64,000 nt of DNA from Dehalobacter sp. CP (GTDB lineage: Bacteria; Bacillota_B; Desulfitobacteriia; Desulfitobacteriales; Syntrophobotulaceae): positions 1 to 64,000 of the forward strand of contig VMEE01000018.1 of NCBI GenBank assembly GCA_009910795.1. Reading direction: 5' to 3'. The notes beneath the pieces are model-generated. The model saw only the letters and a list, made by a program, of their open reading frames with translations, ran no database searches and was not told the origin of the DNA. The first letter of the stretch is position 1. Every line of letters starts with the position of its first letter. The position numbers and the translations under genes were made by a program. This document shows, piece by piece, positions 17,929 through 26,730 of this stretch.

Positions 17929-18798
17929 ATGCAGAAAAGCATTCACCTTAAAAAAAGTGAAATCATCGTTGAAAAAATACTCCTTCTCAGCGCTGTCGCT
18001 GCTATTTTTATCATTGCGCTGATCGCCGTATTTGTCATCATTTCGGGTTGGCCTGTTTTGCAGAAAACAGGATTTTTCAATTTTGTCCTCGGAACAACAT
18101 GGGATCCGACCCATGGCATCTATGGGATCCTGCCGATGGTAGTCGGGTCCATACTTGTAACCTTGGGAGCGCTTGTTCTGGGAATTCCTTTCGGGGTCGC
18201 AGGAGCCATCTTTATGGCTGAGATTGCCCCGCCTAAAGCTGCTAAACTGATAAGACCTGCAATCGAACTACTGGCTGGGATTCCATCGGTTGTCTACGGT
18301 TTTTATGGCCTGGCAGTCATCGTTCCTTTAATCCGGAACCATTTTGGCGGAACAGGTTTTAGCATTCTGGCAGGATCCCTGATTCTGGCCATCATGATCC
18401 TGCCGACCATCCTGAATCTCTCCGAGACTGCGCTGCGCGCAGTCCCCAACGAATATAAAGACGGATCCTATGCGCTGGGGGCCAATTACTGGCAGACTAT
18501 CAAATGGATATCACTGCCTGTAGCTCGTTCAGGCATCATCACAGGGGTCGTCCTTGGCATGTCAAGAGCAATCGGGGAGACCATGGCTGTCATCATGGTC
18601 ACAGGCAACGTGACGCGTATACCCGGAACTTTATTTGACCCGATCCGTACGCTCACAGGAAATATCGTGATGGAAATGGGATATGCCTCAGGGGAACATC
18701 AACAAGCTCTATTTGCCACTGGTATCATCCTGTTTATCTTTATCATGATCTTAAACCTGATCGTACAGTTTGGTGCAAAAGGCAGGTGGCAAAAATGA
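17929..18798 (+). CDS. pstC: Phosphate ABC transporter permease PstC
   Basis: One of two membrane permeases of the Pst importer. 289 residues, six membrane helices, with the ABC-coupling (EAA) loop near ETALRAVPNEYKDGSYALGANYWQ and the flanking conserved GIPSVVYGFYGL and SRAIGETMAV. GAGGAG ribosome site. Its last 13 bases overlap the start of pstA, indicating coupled translation. Confidence 0.95.
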   Translation: MQKSIHLKKSEIIVEKILLLSAVAAIFIIALIAVFVIISGWPVLQKTGFFNFVLGTTWDPTHGIYGILPMVVGSILVTLGALVLGIPFGVAGAIFMAEIAPPKAAKLIRPAIELLAGIPSVVYGFYGLAVIVPLIRNHFGGTGFSILAGSLILAIMILPTILNLSETALRAVPNEYKDGSYALGANYWQTIKWISLPVARSGIITGVVLGMSRAIGETMAVIMVTGNVTRIPGTLFDPIRTLTGNIVMEMGYASGEHQQALFATGIILFIFIMILNLIVQFGAKGRWQK

Positions 18799-19640
18799 AA
18801 GCAGCAGCCCGGCTGGAAGAAAAAATAGCGAAATTATTGCTTTGGTTGTTTGCGATTTGTACGCTTCTGGTATTGTTCAGTATTATCGCGCATATCCTAA
18901 TCAACGGAATCAGCGGGCTAAGCTGGGATTTTATCACCCAGGAACCGAAGCGAATGGGCAAGGAAGGCGGAATTTTTTCCATCATTATCGGCACCATTTA
19001 CCTGACAGTGGCAGGCATTGTTCTGGCAACACCTATAGGAGTTGGTGCAGCCATCTACCTGACGGAGTACGTAAAAAAAGGCCGGCTGGTACAAATCATC
19101 CGGTTTGCCACAGAAGCACTGGCTGCTGTACCTTCAATTATCTTCGGTTTATTTGGATTTGTCCTGTTCGTCATTACCCTGAAGATGGGATGGTCCATTC
19201 TATCAGGTGCGCTGACACTGGCTTTTATGGTCCTGCCGACCATTATCAGAGCTGCTGAAGAAGGCATCAAAACAGTGCCGGACTCATACCGTGAAGGCAG
19301 TCTTGCGCTTGGTGCAACCAAATGGTATACCATACGAAAAGTTGTTTTGCCTTCGGCGCTTCCCGGAATTGCAACCGGTGTTATCTTGGGGATTGGGAGG
19401 GCAATCGGAGAAACAGCGGCAGTCATCCTGACCGCAGGCAGTTCCTTAGGCTTGCCGACTTCAATACTTGAACCAACCCGGACGCTTTCCGTTCATCTCT
19501 ATATCTTAGCGTCGGAAGGAATATCAACCAAGAATGCCTATGCAAGTGCTACCGTGCTCATTATCGTGATCGTTATCATAAATTTTCTGGCCAATAGTCT
19601 TATGGGGAAGCTTGCAGGGCGAAACAGCCAGAGTCACTGA
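18786..19640 (+). CDS. pstA: Phosphate ABC transporter permease PstA
   Basis: Second permease of the Pst importer, 284 residues, six membrane helices. Conserved AAVPSIIFGLFGFVLFV, the coupling loop EEGIKTVPDSYREGSLALGA and GIGRAIGETAAVILTAG. Starts inside the end of pstC and is followed 19 bp later by pstB. Confidence 0.95.
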   Translation: MAKMKAAARLEEKIAKLLLWLFAICTLLVLFSIIAHILINGISGLSWDFITQEPKRMGKEGGIFSIIIGTIYLTVAGIVLATPIGVGAAIYLTEYVKKGRLVQIIRFATEALAAVPSIIFGLFGFVLFVITLKMGWSILSGALTLAFMVLPTIIRAAEEGIKTVPDSYREGSLALGATKWYTIRKVVLPSALPGIATGVILGIGRAIGETAAVILTAGSSLGLPTSILEPTRTLSVHLYILASEGISTKNAYASATVLIIVIVIINFLANSLMGKLAGRNSQSH

Positions 19641-19659
19641 CAGAGAGAGGTGGTAATCA

Positions 19660-20436
19660 ATGTTAGCTAACTTAACAGAAACAAATAATAAAATGGTAAC
19701 CAAAGACCTGGAATTGTATTATGGAAGCTTCCACGCTTTACACGCGATAAGCCTACCAATCCTTGCCAATCAGGTTACTGCGCTGATTGGACCCTCGGGG
19801 TGTGGCAAATCCAGCTTCCTGAAAACGCTAAACCGGATGAATGACCTGGTCGAAGGAGCAACCGTCAAAGGAAATGTTTATCTCGACAATAAAGATATTT
19901 ATACCTCGGATATTGATCCGGTAACACTCCGTAAACGAATTGGGATGGTCTTTCAAAAGCCGAATCCGTTTCCAATGTCAATCTTTGACAATGTCGCCTA
20001 TGGACCGCGGGCCCATGGCCTGAAAGATAAGCAGAAACTGAGTGAAATTGTTGAGAAAAGCCTTAAGGAAGCAGCTCTCTGGGATGAAGTCAAGGACCGG
20101 CTGAACCGTTCAGGGCTCCAATTATCCGGCGGGCAGCAGCAGCGTCTTGTCATTGCGCGCTTACTGGCTGTGCAGCCTGAAGTCCTGCTGATGGACGAAC
20201 CGGCATCGGCTCTGGATCCGATTTCCACGGCAAAGCTGGAAGACCTGATCCTTGATCTTAAAGAACAATACACCATCGTTATCGTTACCCATAACATGCA
20301 GCAGGCCGCCAGGATTTCAGACTACACGGCATTTTTCCTGAACGGGGAAGTCATAGAATACGGCGTTACGAAAGAACTGTTTACCAAGCCTCTGGACAAA
20401 AGGACTGAAGACTATGTCACCGGAAGATTCGGATAA
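19660..20436 (+). CDS. pstB: Phosphate ABC transporter ATPase PstB
   Basis: ATP-hydrolysing subunit that powers PstC-PstA. 258 residues: Walker [12 protein letters not shown]-loop [20 protein letters not shown] typical of PstB, signature LSGGQQQRL, Walker [13 protein letters not shown] and switch His in [20 protein letters not shown] site upstream. Confidence 0.96.
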   Translation: MLANLTETNNKMVTKDLELYYGSFHALHAISLPILANQVTALIGPSGCGKSSFLKTLNRMNDLVEGATVKGNVYLDNKDIYTSDIDPVTLRKRIGMVFQKPNPFPMSIFDNVAYGPRAHGLKDKQKLSEIVEKSLKEAALWDEVKDRLNRSGLQLSGGQQQRLVIARLLAVQPEVLLMDEPASALDPISTAKLEDLILDLKEQYTIVIVTHNMQQAARISDYTAFFLNGEVIEYGVTKELFTKPLDKRTEDYVTGRFG

Positions 20437-20459
20437 GTCGGATAAGGAGGAAACGTATT

Positions 20460-21137
20460 ATGACCCGAAATTCATTTGCAACATCGCTGGAAGAACTGAG
20501 CCATGATGTCCTCATGATGGGTAATCTCGTGGAAAACGTCATCAGCTCCGCAATGAAATCACTTGAGGAAAGAGACTTGAAACTGGCAGAGAAGGTCCTG
20601 GCGGATGATGACATTGTGGATAATTTTCAGCTTGAGATCGAAGACAAATGTTTAACCATGCTAGCCCTGCAGCAGCCTATGGCCGGCGATCTGAGAACCA
20701 TCGGGACCGCACTGAAGATTGTTACCGACCTCGAACGCATCGCCGACCACGCTGTCGATATCGCGGAAGTAACGATCAAATTAAGCGATGAGCCTTTGGT
20801 GAAGCCGCTGGTCGATATTCCTAAGATGGCAAAACTGGCGCGGGAGATGCTTAGAGACAGTATCATTGCGTATACGAATAAAGATTTAAAAATGGCGCAA
20901 AGCCTGGCAGTGAAAGAAAAAGAGGTAGATCAACTATACAGGTTGGTCTATGAAGATCTATTGCATTTAATGCAAAAAGACCAAAAAAATATTTCACAGG
21001 GTATCAATCTGCTGCTCGTTGCGCTTTCCTTAGAAAGGGTAGCCGACCATGTAACGAACCTGGGTGAATGGACCATCTATCTGGCTAGCGGCAAAAGAAA
21101 AGACCTGAATGATGATAATCTTGTTGATATGGAATGA
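20460..21137 (+). CDS. phoU: Phosphate transport regulator PhoU
   Basis: Negative regulator linking the Pst transporter to PhoR. 225 residues forming two similar three-helix units; each has the metal-binding-type motif E-D/RxxD around LERIADHAVDIAE (about 95) and LERVADHVTNLGE (about 195). GGAGG site; last gene of the pstCAB-phoU unit. Confidence 0.95.
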   Translation: MTRNSFATSLEELSHDVLMMGNLVENVISSAMKSLEERDLKLAEKVLADDDIVDNFQLEIEDKCLTMLALQQPMAGDLRTIGTALKIVTDLERIADHAVDIAEVTIKLSDEPLVKPLVDIPKMAKLAREMLRDSIIAYTNKDLKMAQSLAVKEKEVDQLYRLVYEDLLHLMQKDQKNISQGINLLLVALSLERVADHVTNLGEWTIYLASGKRKDLNDDNLVDME

Positions 21138-21162
21138 TCAATCAATTCGCATAGAGGGATAT

Positions 21163-21205
21163 TTTTCCACATAGTTGTCCACAGGCTACGCACAATTGTG
21201 AATAA
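21163..21205. promoter_or_regulatory. Cluster of three DnaA-box-like 9-mers
   Basis: TTTTCCACA (21163-21171), TTGTCCACA (21175-21183) and, on the minus strand, TTATTCACA (21197-21205). Each differs by one base from the DnaA consensus TTATCCACA. They lie in the 95-bp gap between phoU and the convergent activase gene. Whether DnaA binds here is unknown; this could be a titration site or chance. Confidence 0.35.
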
Positions 21206-21232
21206 GTGTATATACAGGTATATGGTTTTTCA

Positions 21233-23131
21233 TTAATAACGCTGTCCTAAAGCGAGAGATTCCATGTATTTATCCTGGAAAAGCTCTTCGGTGGACAGCT
21301 CAATATGTTCGGCATCCCGGGCGAGACGATCTGCTCTGCTCATTTCAACGATCGAAAGCAGGGCCATCTGGGCACCGTTGCCTGCAGCGTTGCCGATAGA
21401 TTGGATTTTTTCGACGGGGACCTGCGGCAGGAGGCCAATGCCAAGGGCGCTTTCTTTGGCGATATAGTTGCCAAACGCGCCTGCCAAATGAATCATTTCA
21501 AGATCGTCCGGTTGGACACCCAGATGGATCATCAAGATCCGGACCCCTGCGAGCACGGCACCTTTGGCCAGCTGAAGTCCGCGGATATCCATTTGGGTGA
21601 TCGTAATATTTTCCCCGGCGGCGGATTCTTTCCACGCCAGGACAAACTCTCGGATCCCATTGTCATTCAGGATTCTGTCCCGAAGTGCCGGTGATAGTTC
21701 CTTCGAGGCGCTTGCGTGGTCGATGATACGTCCCTGCGAATTGATAATCCCGGCTTTGTGCATTTCGGAAATTGCATCAATCAAACCGGAACCGCAGATA
21801 CCGCGTACAGGTTCGTTTTCTTTGCCGATGACCCCAAGTTCCACGTTGTCCGTAATCTTAACACGTTCGATTGCTCCGTCGGCTGCCCGCATCCCAAATT
21901 TGATTCCTGCACCTTCAAAGGCAGGACCGGCGGCAGTGGAGCAGGTAAGAATCCTGCCCTTCCCGGCCAAAACCATTTCCCCATTCGTTCCGATATCGAT
22001 AAAGAGATGAATGCCTTTCAATTGGTCAATTTGCCCCGAAAGCATGACACCGACCGTATCGGAACCGACATAGCCCGCGACAATCGGCAGGACGGTGACT
22101 GGTGCATCGCTTAGAATCCGGAGTCCCAGCTCGGAAGCCTTGACGGTGACCGCCTGGCGGAAGCCCGGGATAAAAGGTGCAGGACCTAGATAGGTTGGGT
22201 CAATACCGAGGAATAAATGGCTCATTGTGGTATTGCCGACGACAACAGCTTGGTAAATCTCCTCGAGGACAATGCCTTTCTGCCTGCACATATTGGCGAT
22301 GATCTGATTTAAACCTTCGACAACCTGTATCTGCAGTTGAACCAAGCCGTCGGGGTGATCCGAGGCATAGTTGATTCTGGAAATGACATCAGCTCCCGCA
22401 CCCTGCTGAGGATTGGTTATTGCCTCACGCGCAATAATTTTTCCGTTATTTAAATTCATCAAATAAGCCACCACGGTCGTAGTTCCAATGTCAATGGCCA
22501 AGCCGAAGATCCGGTCCAGCGTATTTCCGGATTCGACAGCCAGCAGGTCATTTCCGGCAGTAACAGCCGTAACCTGGAAAGAAGCATCACGCAGAATCCT
22601 GGGCAATTTGGCGGCAATCCCGCGGTTAAAACGCAGCGAAGCAGCCGATGCGGGAAGTCCCGCAGCCAAACGTTCCCAATCGGAACGCTGATCTGAAGTG
22701 CTTGGAACACTCACGTGTACAGCATGTTTGTGTACCAGCGGCGCAAGTTCACAGATTCGGTTGTCATCTTCAAGTCGTGTTTTGCGGTCAAAGACATCTT
22801 TTTGTTCGATCAGGATGATCTGCCTGTCGGATTCGACAGTTCGTTTGCAGGCCAGGACAACACCAGCGTCAATTTGTTCAGCGCTTAAGAATTTTTTTTC
22901 TTCCGGCAGGGGTTCAGTACGGTCTTCCGGGGGCAGGATGACGCGGCATTTGCCGCAGGTTCCTTTGCCGCCGCAGGCGCTATGAAGATCTACACCGGCA
23001 GCGATTGCTGCCTGAAGTATGGTGCTGCTGGCCGGGACTGTGCCGACGCATTCGCCTCCTTGACAGGCGGACTTCTGAAAAGTGACATTGACTATTCTCA
23101 CCGTCTTGGAGCGATGCTTATCCTGACTCAT
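21233..23131 (-). CDS. Ferredoxin-ASKHA corrinoid-protein activase (DUF4445)
   Basis: 632 residues. N-terminal plant-type 2Fe-2S ferredoxin (about 10-110) with cysteines at 53, 59, 62 and 95 (CGGKGTCGKC then LACKR). A linker is followed by an ASKHA ATPase-like fold with GLAIDIGTTTVVAYLMN and LFIDIGTNGEMVLAG. This is the layout of RamA/RACo-type reductive activators that restore Co(I) in corrinoid proteins of methyl-transfer systems. GGGGAGGG lies 9 bases before the ATG at 23131, so the 77-residue upstream extension is not used. No methyltransferase or corrinoid protein gene is adjacent, so its partner is encoded elsewhere. Confidence 0.85.
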   Translation of the reverse strand: MSQDKHRSKTVRIVNVTFQKSACQGGECVGTVPASSTILQAAIAAGVDLHSACGGKGTCGKCRVILPPEDRTEPLPEEKKFLSAEQIDAGVVLACKRTVESDRQIILIEQKDVFDRKTRLEDDNRICELAPLVHKHAVHVSVPSTSDQRSDWERLAAGLPASAASLRFNRGIAAKLPRILRDASFQVTAVTAGNDLLAVESGNTLDRIFGLAIDIGTTTVVAYLMNLNNGKIIAREAITNPQQGAGADVISRINYASDHPDGLVQLQIQVVEGLNQIIANMCRQKGIVLEEIYQAVVVGNTTMSHLFLGIDPTYLGPAPFIPGFRQAVTVKASELGLRILSDAPVTVLPIVAGYVGSDTVGVMLSGQIDQLKGIHLFIDIGTNGEMVLAGKGRILTCSTAAGPAFEGAGIKFGMRAADGAIERVKITDNVELGVIGKENEPVRGICGSGLIDAISEMHKAGIINSQGRIIDHASASKELSPALRDRILNDNGIREFVLAWKESAAGENITITQMDIRGLQLAKGAVLAGVRILMIHLGVQPDDLEMIHLAGAFGNYIAKESALGIGLLPQVPVEKIQSIGNAAGNGAQMALLSIVEMSRADRLARDAEHIELSTEELFQDKYMESLALGQRY

Positions 23132-23444
23132 TTGCTGAAACCCTCCCCAGTTATTGATTGTATTTCTTAATTGGTATTTATCCTCTGCATATTCTCTGTT
23201 GACGGAAATAATAACGATATGAATTCGGTAAGACGCCCTCAAAGGATAATAGAGTCCGCCATGATACCTATATGGGGTATATAAAAAAGTATAAGTCAAA
23301 TTCCTTTTGTTTGTTAATAATGATAACTGGACAACGCTAACGATATAATGAACCCTATACAAACAATGAAATAATCGCTAAAATATACATTGGTGTTGTG
23401 AATCCGTACTTATTTATTCAGATTTATTCAGAGGAGAATCATCA
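23132..23444. other. Divergent promoter region
   Basis: AT-rich gap between the minus-strand activase and the plus-strand DUF445 gene. It contains several TATAAT-like stretches and the AGGAGAA ribosome site of the DUF445 gene; no gene, repeat or riboswitch was recognised. Confidence 0.4.
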
Positions 23445-24344
23445 ATGAATCTAATCCAAATTGCAGCGGGACCGGTTATCGGCGCTATCATCGGTTATGT
23501 CACAAACTACATCGCGGTTAAAATGCTCTTTCGGCCCATCAACCCGGTTAAAATTGGAAATTGGACATTGCCGTTTACGCCCGGCATTTTTCCAAAGAGA
23601 AAGGGGCAGCTTGCCAAAGCATTGGGCAATGCGGTCGGAGACAACCTTTTAACCAGTAAAGACGTAGAGAATATGTTCTTGTCGGAAAACATAAAAAACA
23701 CAATCGTTCAGGAAATCGGCAGCTCACTTTATGAAATGGATGAGCGTCATACCCTAAAGAATATCTTCACTGGGTTTGTTTCACAGGATGCCTATCAGGT
23801 TCTGAGAGAACAAGCCGAAGACATCATTTGCAGCAAGATCATGTCCGGGGTTTCCAGGATGGATGTGGGTACAATCATTGCACGGGAGGGCAGACGCGCG
23901 ATTAAGGAAAAAGTTCATGGCACAATGCTCGCGCTGATGGTCAATGACCAATTGATTGCTTCCGTAGCTGCTCCGATCGGAGCAAAGGTAGATGCATACA
24001 TCCAGGAAAACGGTCAGGACACGATCCGGTCCATTGTAAGAGAAGAACTGGCGGTTCTTGAGAATCAGCCCGTAGCGACATTCATGCAAAAAATTGAGAT
24101 TGAGGAAAAACATCTTACCAGTATGGTTGACAGAATCTATTCGGTATTCGTGCAGAAAAAGCTTGGAGGCTATATCCAACAGTTTGATATAGCCGGTGTT
24201 GTCGAAAAAAAGGTCAATGATATGGATGTTCTGGAGATTGAGAGACTTGTGCTTTCGGTAATGAAAAACGAGTTGAACGCCGTTGTTAATTTGGGAGCCT
24301 TGATTGGTTTCGTGATTGGGCTGTTGAACTTATTGTTAAAATAA
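23445..24344 (+). CDS. DUF445 family membrane protein
   Basis: 299 residues. Opens with a membrane segment and the family hallmark GAIIGYVTNYIAVKMLFRPINPVK, then TPGIFPKRKGQLAKALGNAVGDNLL; closes with a second membrane helix (ALIGFVIGLLNLLLK). The middle is soluble and helical. Related to YheB of Bacillus; molecular function unknown. ATG with AGGAGAA. Its stop is one base from the convergent pyrophosphatase stop. Confidence 0.85.
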   Translation: MNLIQIAAGPVIGAIIGYVTNYIAVKMLFRPINPVKIGNWTLPFTPGIFPKRKGQLAKALGNAVGDNLLTSKDVENMFLSENIKNTIVQEIGSSLYEMDERHTLKNIFTGFVSQDAYQVLREQAEDIICSKIMSGVSRMDVGTIIAREGRRAIKEKVHGTMLALMVNDQLIASVAAPIGAKVDAYIQENGQDTIRSIVREELAVLENQPVATFMQKIEIEEKHLTSMVDRIYSVFVQKKLGGYIQQFDIAGVVEKKVNDMDVLEIERLVLSVMKNELNAVVNLGALIGFVIGLLNLLLK

Positions 24345-24345
24345 C

Positions 24346-25983
24346 TCATTGGTCAACAGCTGCTGAAATTAAAGGAACAACCTGTTTCTTTCTGGAAACG
24401 ATGCCGGGCAGGCAGACGCTGTTTTCACCCAGATCAACGTTAAAAGCAAGCGAGATTAATTCTTTTTCTTCTCCGGAAAATAAGACTTCTGAGGCCTGGT
24501 CAAGAATATCGGTCACAAAAAGCATCAGCAAATGATAGCCTTTTTCGGCACAAAGCTGTTTCATGAACGCAATCAGTGAATCTTCCATCTCCGAGATCTT
24601 TTCCTTGTCCATGGTGAAGACCTGCCCGATTCCAATCCTGTATTTGCCAAAGGTATAATCTTTGAAATCCTGATAAAATATCTCCTTGAGTGTTTTTCCC
24701 TGCAGAGAAGAGCCTTCTTTAAACATTTGATTGGCGTACTTGTCCATATCGTCAATCCCGGCTATTTCTGCCAGCTTTTCGGCCGTCATCCTGTCGACGT
24801 AGGTACTGGTCGGAGATTTGAATTTCAGCGTATCGGACAGGATGGCGGAGCAAAGAATCCCGGCGATGCTCTTCGAAGGACGAATACCCATCTCAAAAAA
24901 CATATTGGCAACAATGGTCGAGGTACTGCCTACCGGTTCGTTGCGAAGGAAAATCGGACTGGCAGTCTGAATATCACCGAGTCGATGGTGATCAATAATC
25001 TCAAGGATTTCTGCCTCTTCAATGCCATTGACAGTCTGGGATTTTTCGTTGTGATCCACCAGAATAACGTTTTTCTTTTTCTGTGAAATCAGATGATATC
25101 TGGAGATAAATCCTTGGATCCGGTTATTGTCATCAACAATCGGATAGCTCCGGTATCTGGTTTTTAACATTTTATCCTGAATATCGTCAATAAAGTCATC
25201 AATGTTAAACGATATAAGGTTCTGGCTGGTCATGACGGCACCTACCGGTATGCTCTGATTCACCAGCCTCACGGTCGTATAGGTGTCAATCGGAGTCGTT
25301 AACAAAACAATATTCCGGCTGCGGGCTTCTTCGATCAGCTCTTGTGACGGTTCCCCGCCGCAGGTGATGATCAGGCAGGTGGTACCGTATTCCAGGGCTT
25401 TCAACTGGATATCCAACCGGTTTCCCGTGATGACAATATCACCCGGCTCAACAAACGAATGCAAGTCGTCCGGTTCAACAGCAGCAACCACAACCTTGCC
25501 GGTCGTCTCGAAATCTTCCTGGGAACCGCAGATTAATGTCGCATTCAGCGTTTCGGCGATATTGCGCAGGGTCGTTCTCGTTGAAGCAATGGTGTTGTTG
25601 TCCAAGGCATCCATATAATTATTGGTAATATCGGATAGGGTTACAATTCCTAGAAGCCGCTCATGATCATCAATGACGGGAATTGTTTTGATATTGTTTT
25701 TTTTCATAAGGTGCCAGGCCGTTTTAATCGAAATATCCGAGGATACGGGAAAAGCCTGATCAACGTTTAAATCTGCCACCTGGGTTTTGACTGTAAAAAG
25801 ATGTTCCGGAATTTCAACGCCGAAATGCTTCAGAACAAATTCAGTTTCCCGGTTGATATCACCGAGCCTTTTGGGCACAGCATTCACGCCGAGCTTTTTT
25901 TTGAGTTCCGCGTAGGCGATTGCAGAACATATGGAATCTGTATCCGGGTTCTTATGCCCGGTGACAAATACTAATTTATCCAT
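24346..25983 (-). CDS. CBS/DRTGG-regulated Mn-dependent inorganic pyrophosphatase
   Basis: Hydrolyses pyrophosphate to phosphate. 545 residues of the DHH family II type with a regulatory insert. The N-terminal catalytic part has TGHKNPDTDSICSAIAYAEL; two CBS domains (about 70-125 and 250-305) flank a DRTGG domain, and the catalytic part resumes with LVDHNEKSQ, DHHRLGD and the C-terminal DHHA2 domain (SRKKQVVP). This architecture is known from Clostridia and Desulfitobacterium-type bacteria, where adenine nucleotides bind the CBS domains and control activity. Start ATG with AGGAG. Confidence 0.93.
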   Translation of the reverse strand: MDKLVFVTGHKNPDTDSICSAIAYAELKKKLGVNAVPKRLGDINRETEFVLKHFGVEIPEHLFTVKTQVADLNVDQAFPVSSDISIKTAWHLMKKNNIKTIPVIDDHERLLGIVTLSDITNNYMDALDNNTIASTRTTLRNIAETLNATLICGSQEDFETTGKVVVAAVEPDDLHSFVEPGDIVITGNRLDIQLKALEYGTTCLIITCGGEPSQELIEEARSRNIVLLTTPIDTYTTVRLVNQSIPVGAVMTSQNLISFNIDDFIDDIQDKMLKTRYRSYPIVDDNNRIQGFISRYHLISQKKKNVILVDHNEKSQTVNGIEEAEILEIIDHHRLGDIQTASPIFLRNEPVGSTSTIVANMFFEMGIRPSKSIAGILCSAILSDTLKFKSPTSTYVDRMTAEKLAEIAGIDDMDKYANQMFKEGSSLQGKTLKEIFYQDFKDYTFGKYRIGIGQVFTMDKEKISEMEDSLIAFMKQLCAEKGYHLLMLFVTDILDQASEVLFSGEEKELISLAFNVDLGENSVCLPGIVSRKKQVVPLISAAVDQ

Positions 25984-26066
25984 CCTTTATTCTCCTATTC
26001 TTTATCCGAATCTATTTCCCTAAATTCTATCCTATCATTGTATAATAAAAAGTATAAATTCAAAAG

Positions 26067-26102
26067 AAGCAATCTTCAAAGCAATCTTCAAAGCAATCTT
26101 CA
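26067..26102. repeat. Three 12-bp tandem repeats
   Basis: AAGCAATCTTCA is repeated exactly three times in tandem (26067-26078, 26079-26090, 26091-26102), with a degenerate fourth copy after it. It lies in the gap between the pyrophosphatase and the queD leader. No function is evident; such repeats are prone to copy-number change. Confidence 0.85.
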
Positions 26103-26183
26103 AAAGCCGTCTTCCCCAAATACCAACAAAGCTCATTTACAGATCAACGTTAGCATGATATGCTTGATTTATGAATAAAATAA

Positions 26184-26223
26184 AGACAGTTCGAAATCCA
26201 TCCTGTCTCTAAACAAAACTAGG
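26184..26223 (+). promoter_or_regulatory. preQ1-I riboswitch aptamer
   Basis: AGACAG (26184-26189) pairs with CTGTCT (26203-26208), enclosing a loop that begins TTCGAAATCC, followed by the A-rich tail CTAAACAAAACTAGG. This matches the compact preQ1-I class: a P1 hairpin opening with GTTC, a CC before the 3' strand, and an A-rich tail that folds back as a pseudoknot. It precedes queD, queE and queC, which make preQ0/preQ1, the expected target. Two intrinsic terminators directly follow. It would shut off the operon when preQ1 is abundant. Confidence 0.82.
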
Positions 26224-26226
26224 ACC

Positions 26227-26249
26227 ACTACCGTCTTGGGTAGTTTTTT
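26227..26249 (+). terminator. Riboswitch terminator 1
   Basis: ACTACC / GGTAGT stem with a TTTTTT run. It starts four bases after the aptamer and is likely its expression platform. The stem can be extended by pairing TCTCTAAACAAAACTA with TAGTTTTTTGTTTGGAGA, which would compete with the pseudoknot tail. Confidence 0.75.
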
Positions 26250-26255
26250 GTTTGG

Positions 26256-26275
26256 AGAGCAGCAGCTCTTTTTTT
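26256..26275 (+). terminator. Riboswitch-leader terminator 2
   Basis: AGAGC / GCTCT stem with a four-base loop and a T7 run, immediately after terminator 1 and 24 bp before the queD start. A second terminator in one short leader is unusual. Confidence 0.65.
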
Positions 26276-26298
26276 GTTTCTTGGGGAGGTTGCATGAT

Positions 26299-26724
26299 AT
26301 GTACATGTTGAAGGTGGAAAACAGTTTTGACAGCGCGCACTTTCTGGCAGGCCATCCAGGCAAGTGCCGGAATATTCATGGCCACAGCTGGCGAGTGGTT
26401 GTAGAAATTGAATCTGAAACACTCGCAGATGAAGGAGAAGCCAGGGGGATGATTGTTGATTTCAGCCAGCTGAAAGCGGATCTCAAGCAGCTGACGGATG
26501 ACTATGATCATGCCTTGCTTGTGGAAGACGGAACGCTGCGAAAAAGTACGCTGGAACATCTTATTCAGGACGGCTTCCGGGTCATTGAGGTGCCTTTCAG
26601 GACAACAGCCGAAAATTTTGCCAGGTGCTTTTACGAGGCTTTGACGGGTAAAGGATATCAAATGACCAGGGTCAGTGTGTTTGAAACGCCCGCGAATTGC
26701 GCAGTCTACGAAGGCAGACGGTGA
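26299..26724 (+). CDS. queD: 6-carboxy-tetrahydropterin synthase QueD
   Basis: Makes 6-carboxy-5,6,7,8-tetrahydropterin from dihydroneopterin triphosphate, first committed step to preQ0. 141 residues; zinc-binding His in FDSAHFLAGHPGKCRNIHGHSW with the catalytic Cys between, and DYDHALLVED then the C-terminal SVFETPANCAVYE (substrate Glu). The ATG at 26299 is chosen because GGGGAGG lies 9-10 bases upstream; an upstream in-frame extension would run back through the terminators. First gene of the queDEC operon. Confidence 0.94.
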   Translation: MYMLKVENSFDSAHFLAGHPGKCRNIHGHSWRVVVEIESETLADEGEARGMIVDFSQLKADLKQLTDDYDHALLVEDGTLRKSTLEHLIQDGFRVIEVPFRTTAENFARCFYEALTGKGYQMTRVSVFETPANCAVYEGRR

Positions 26725-26730
26725 TTTAAG

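Noticed and set aside
23132..23362. 77-codon N-terminal extension of the corrinoid activase
   Set aside because: Reads as untranslated leader; a strong GGGGAGGG site precedes the ATG at 23131, and family members begin near the ferredoxin domain.
26236..26298. Upstream extension of queD by 21 codons
   Set aside because: It would be encoded by the riboswitch terminators; the ATG at 26299 has a proper ribosome site and gives the normal family length.
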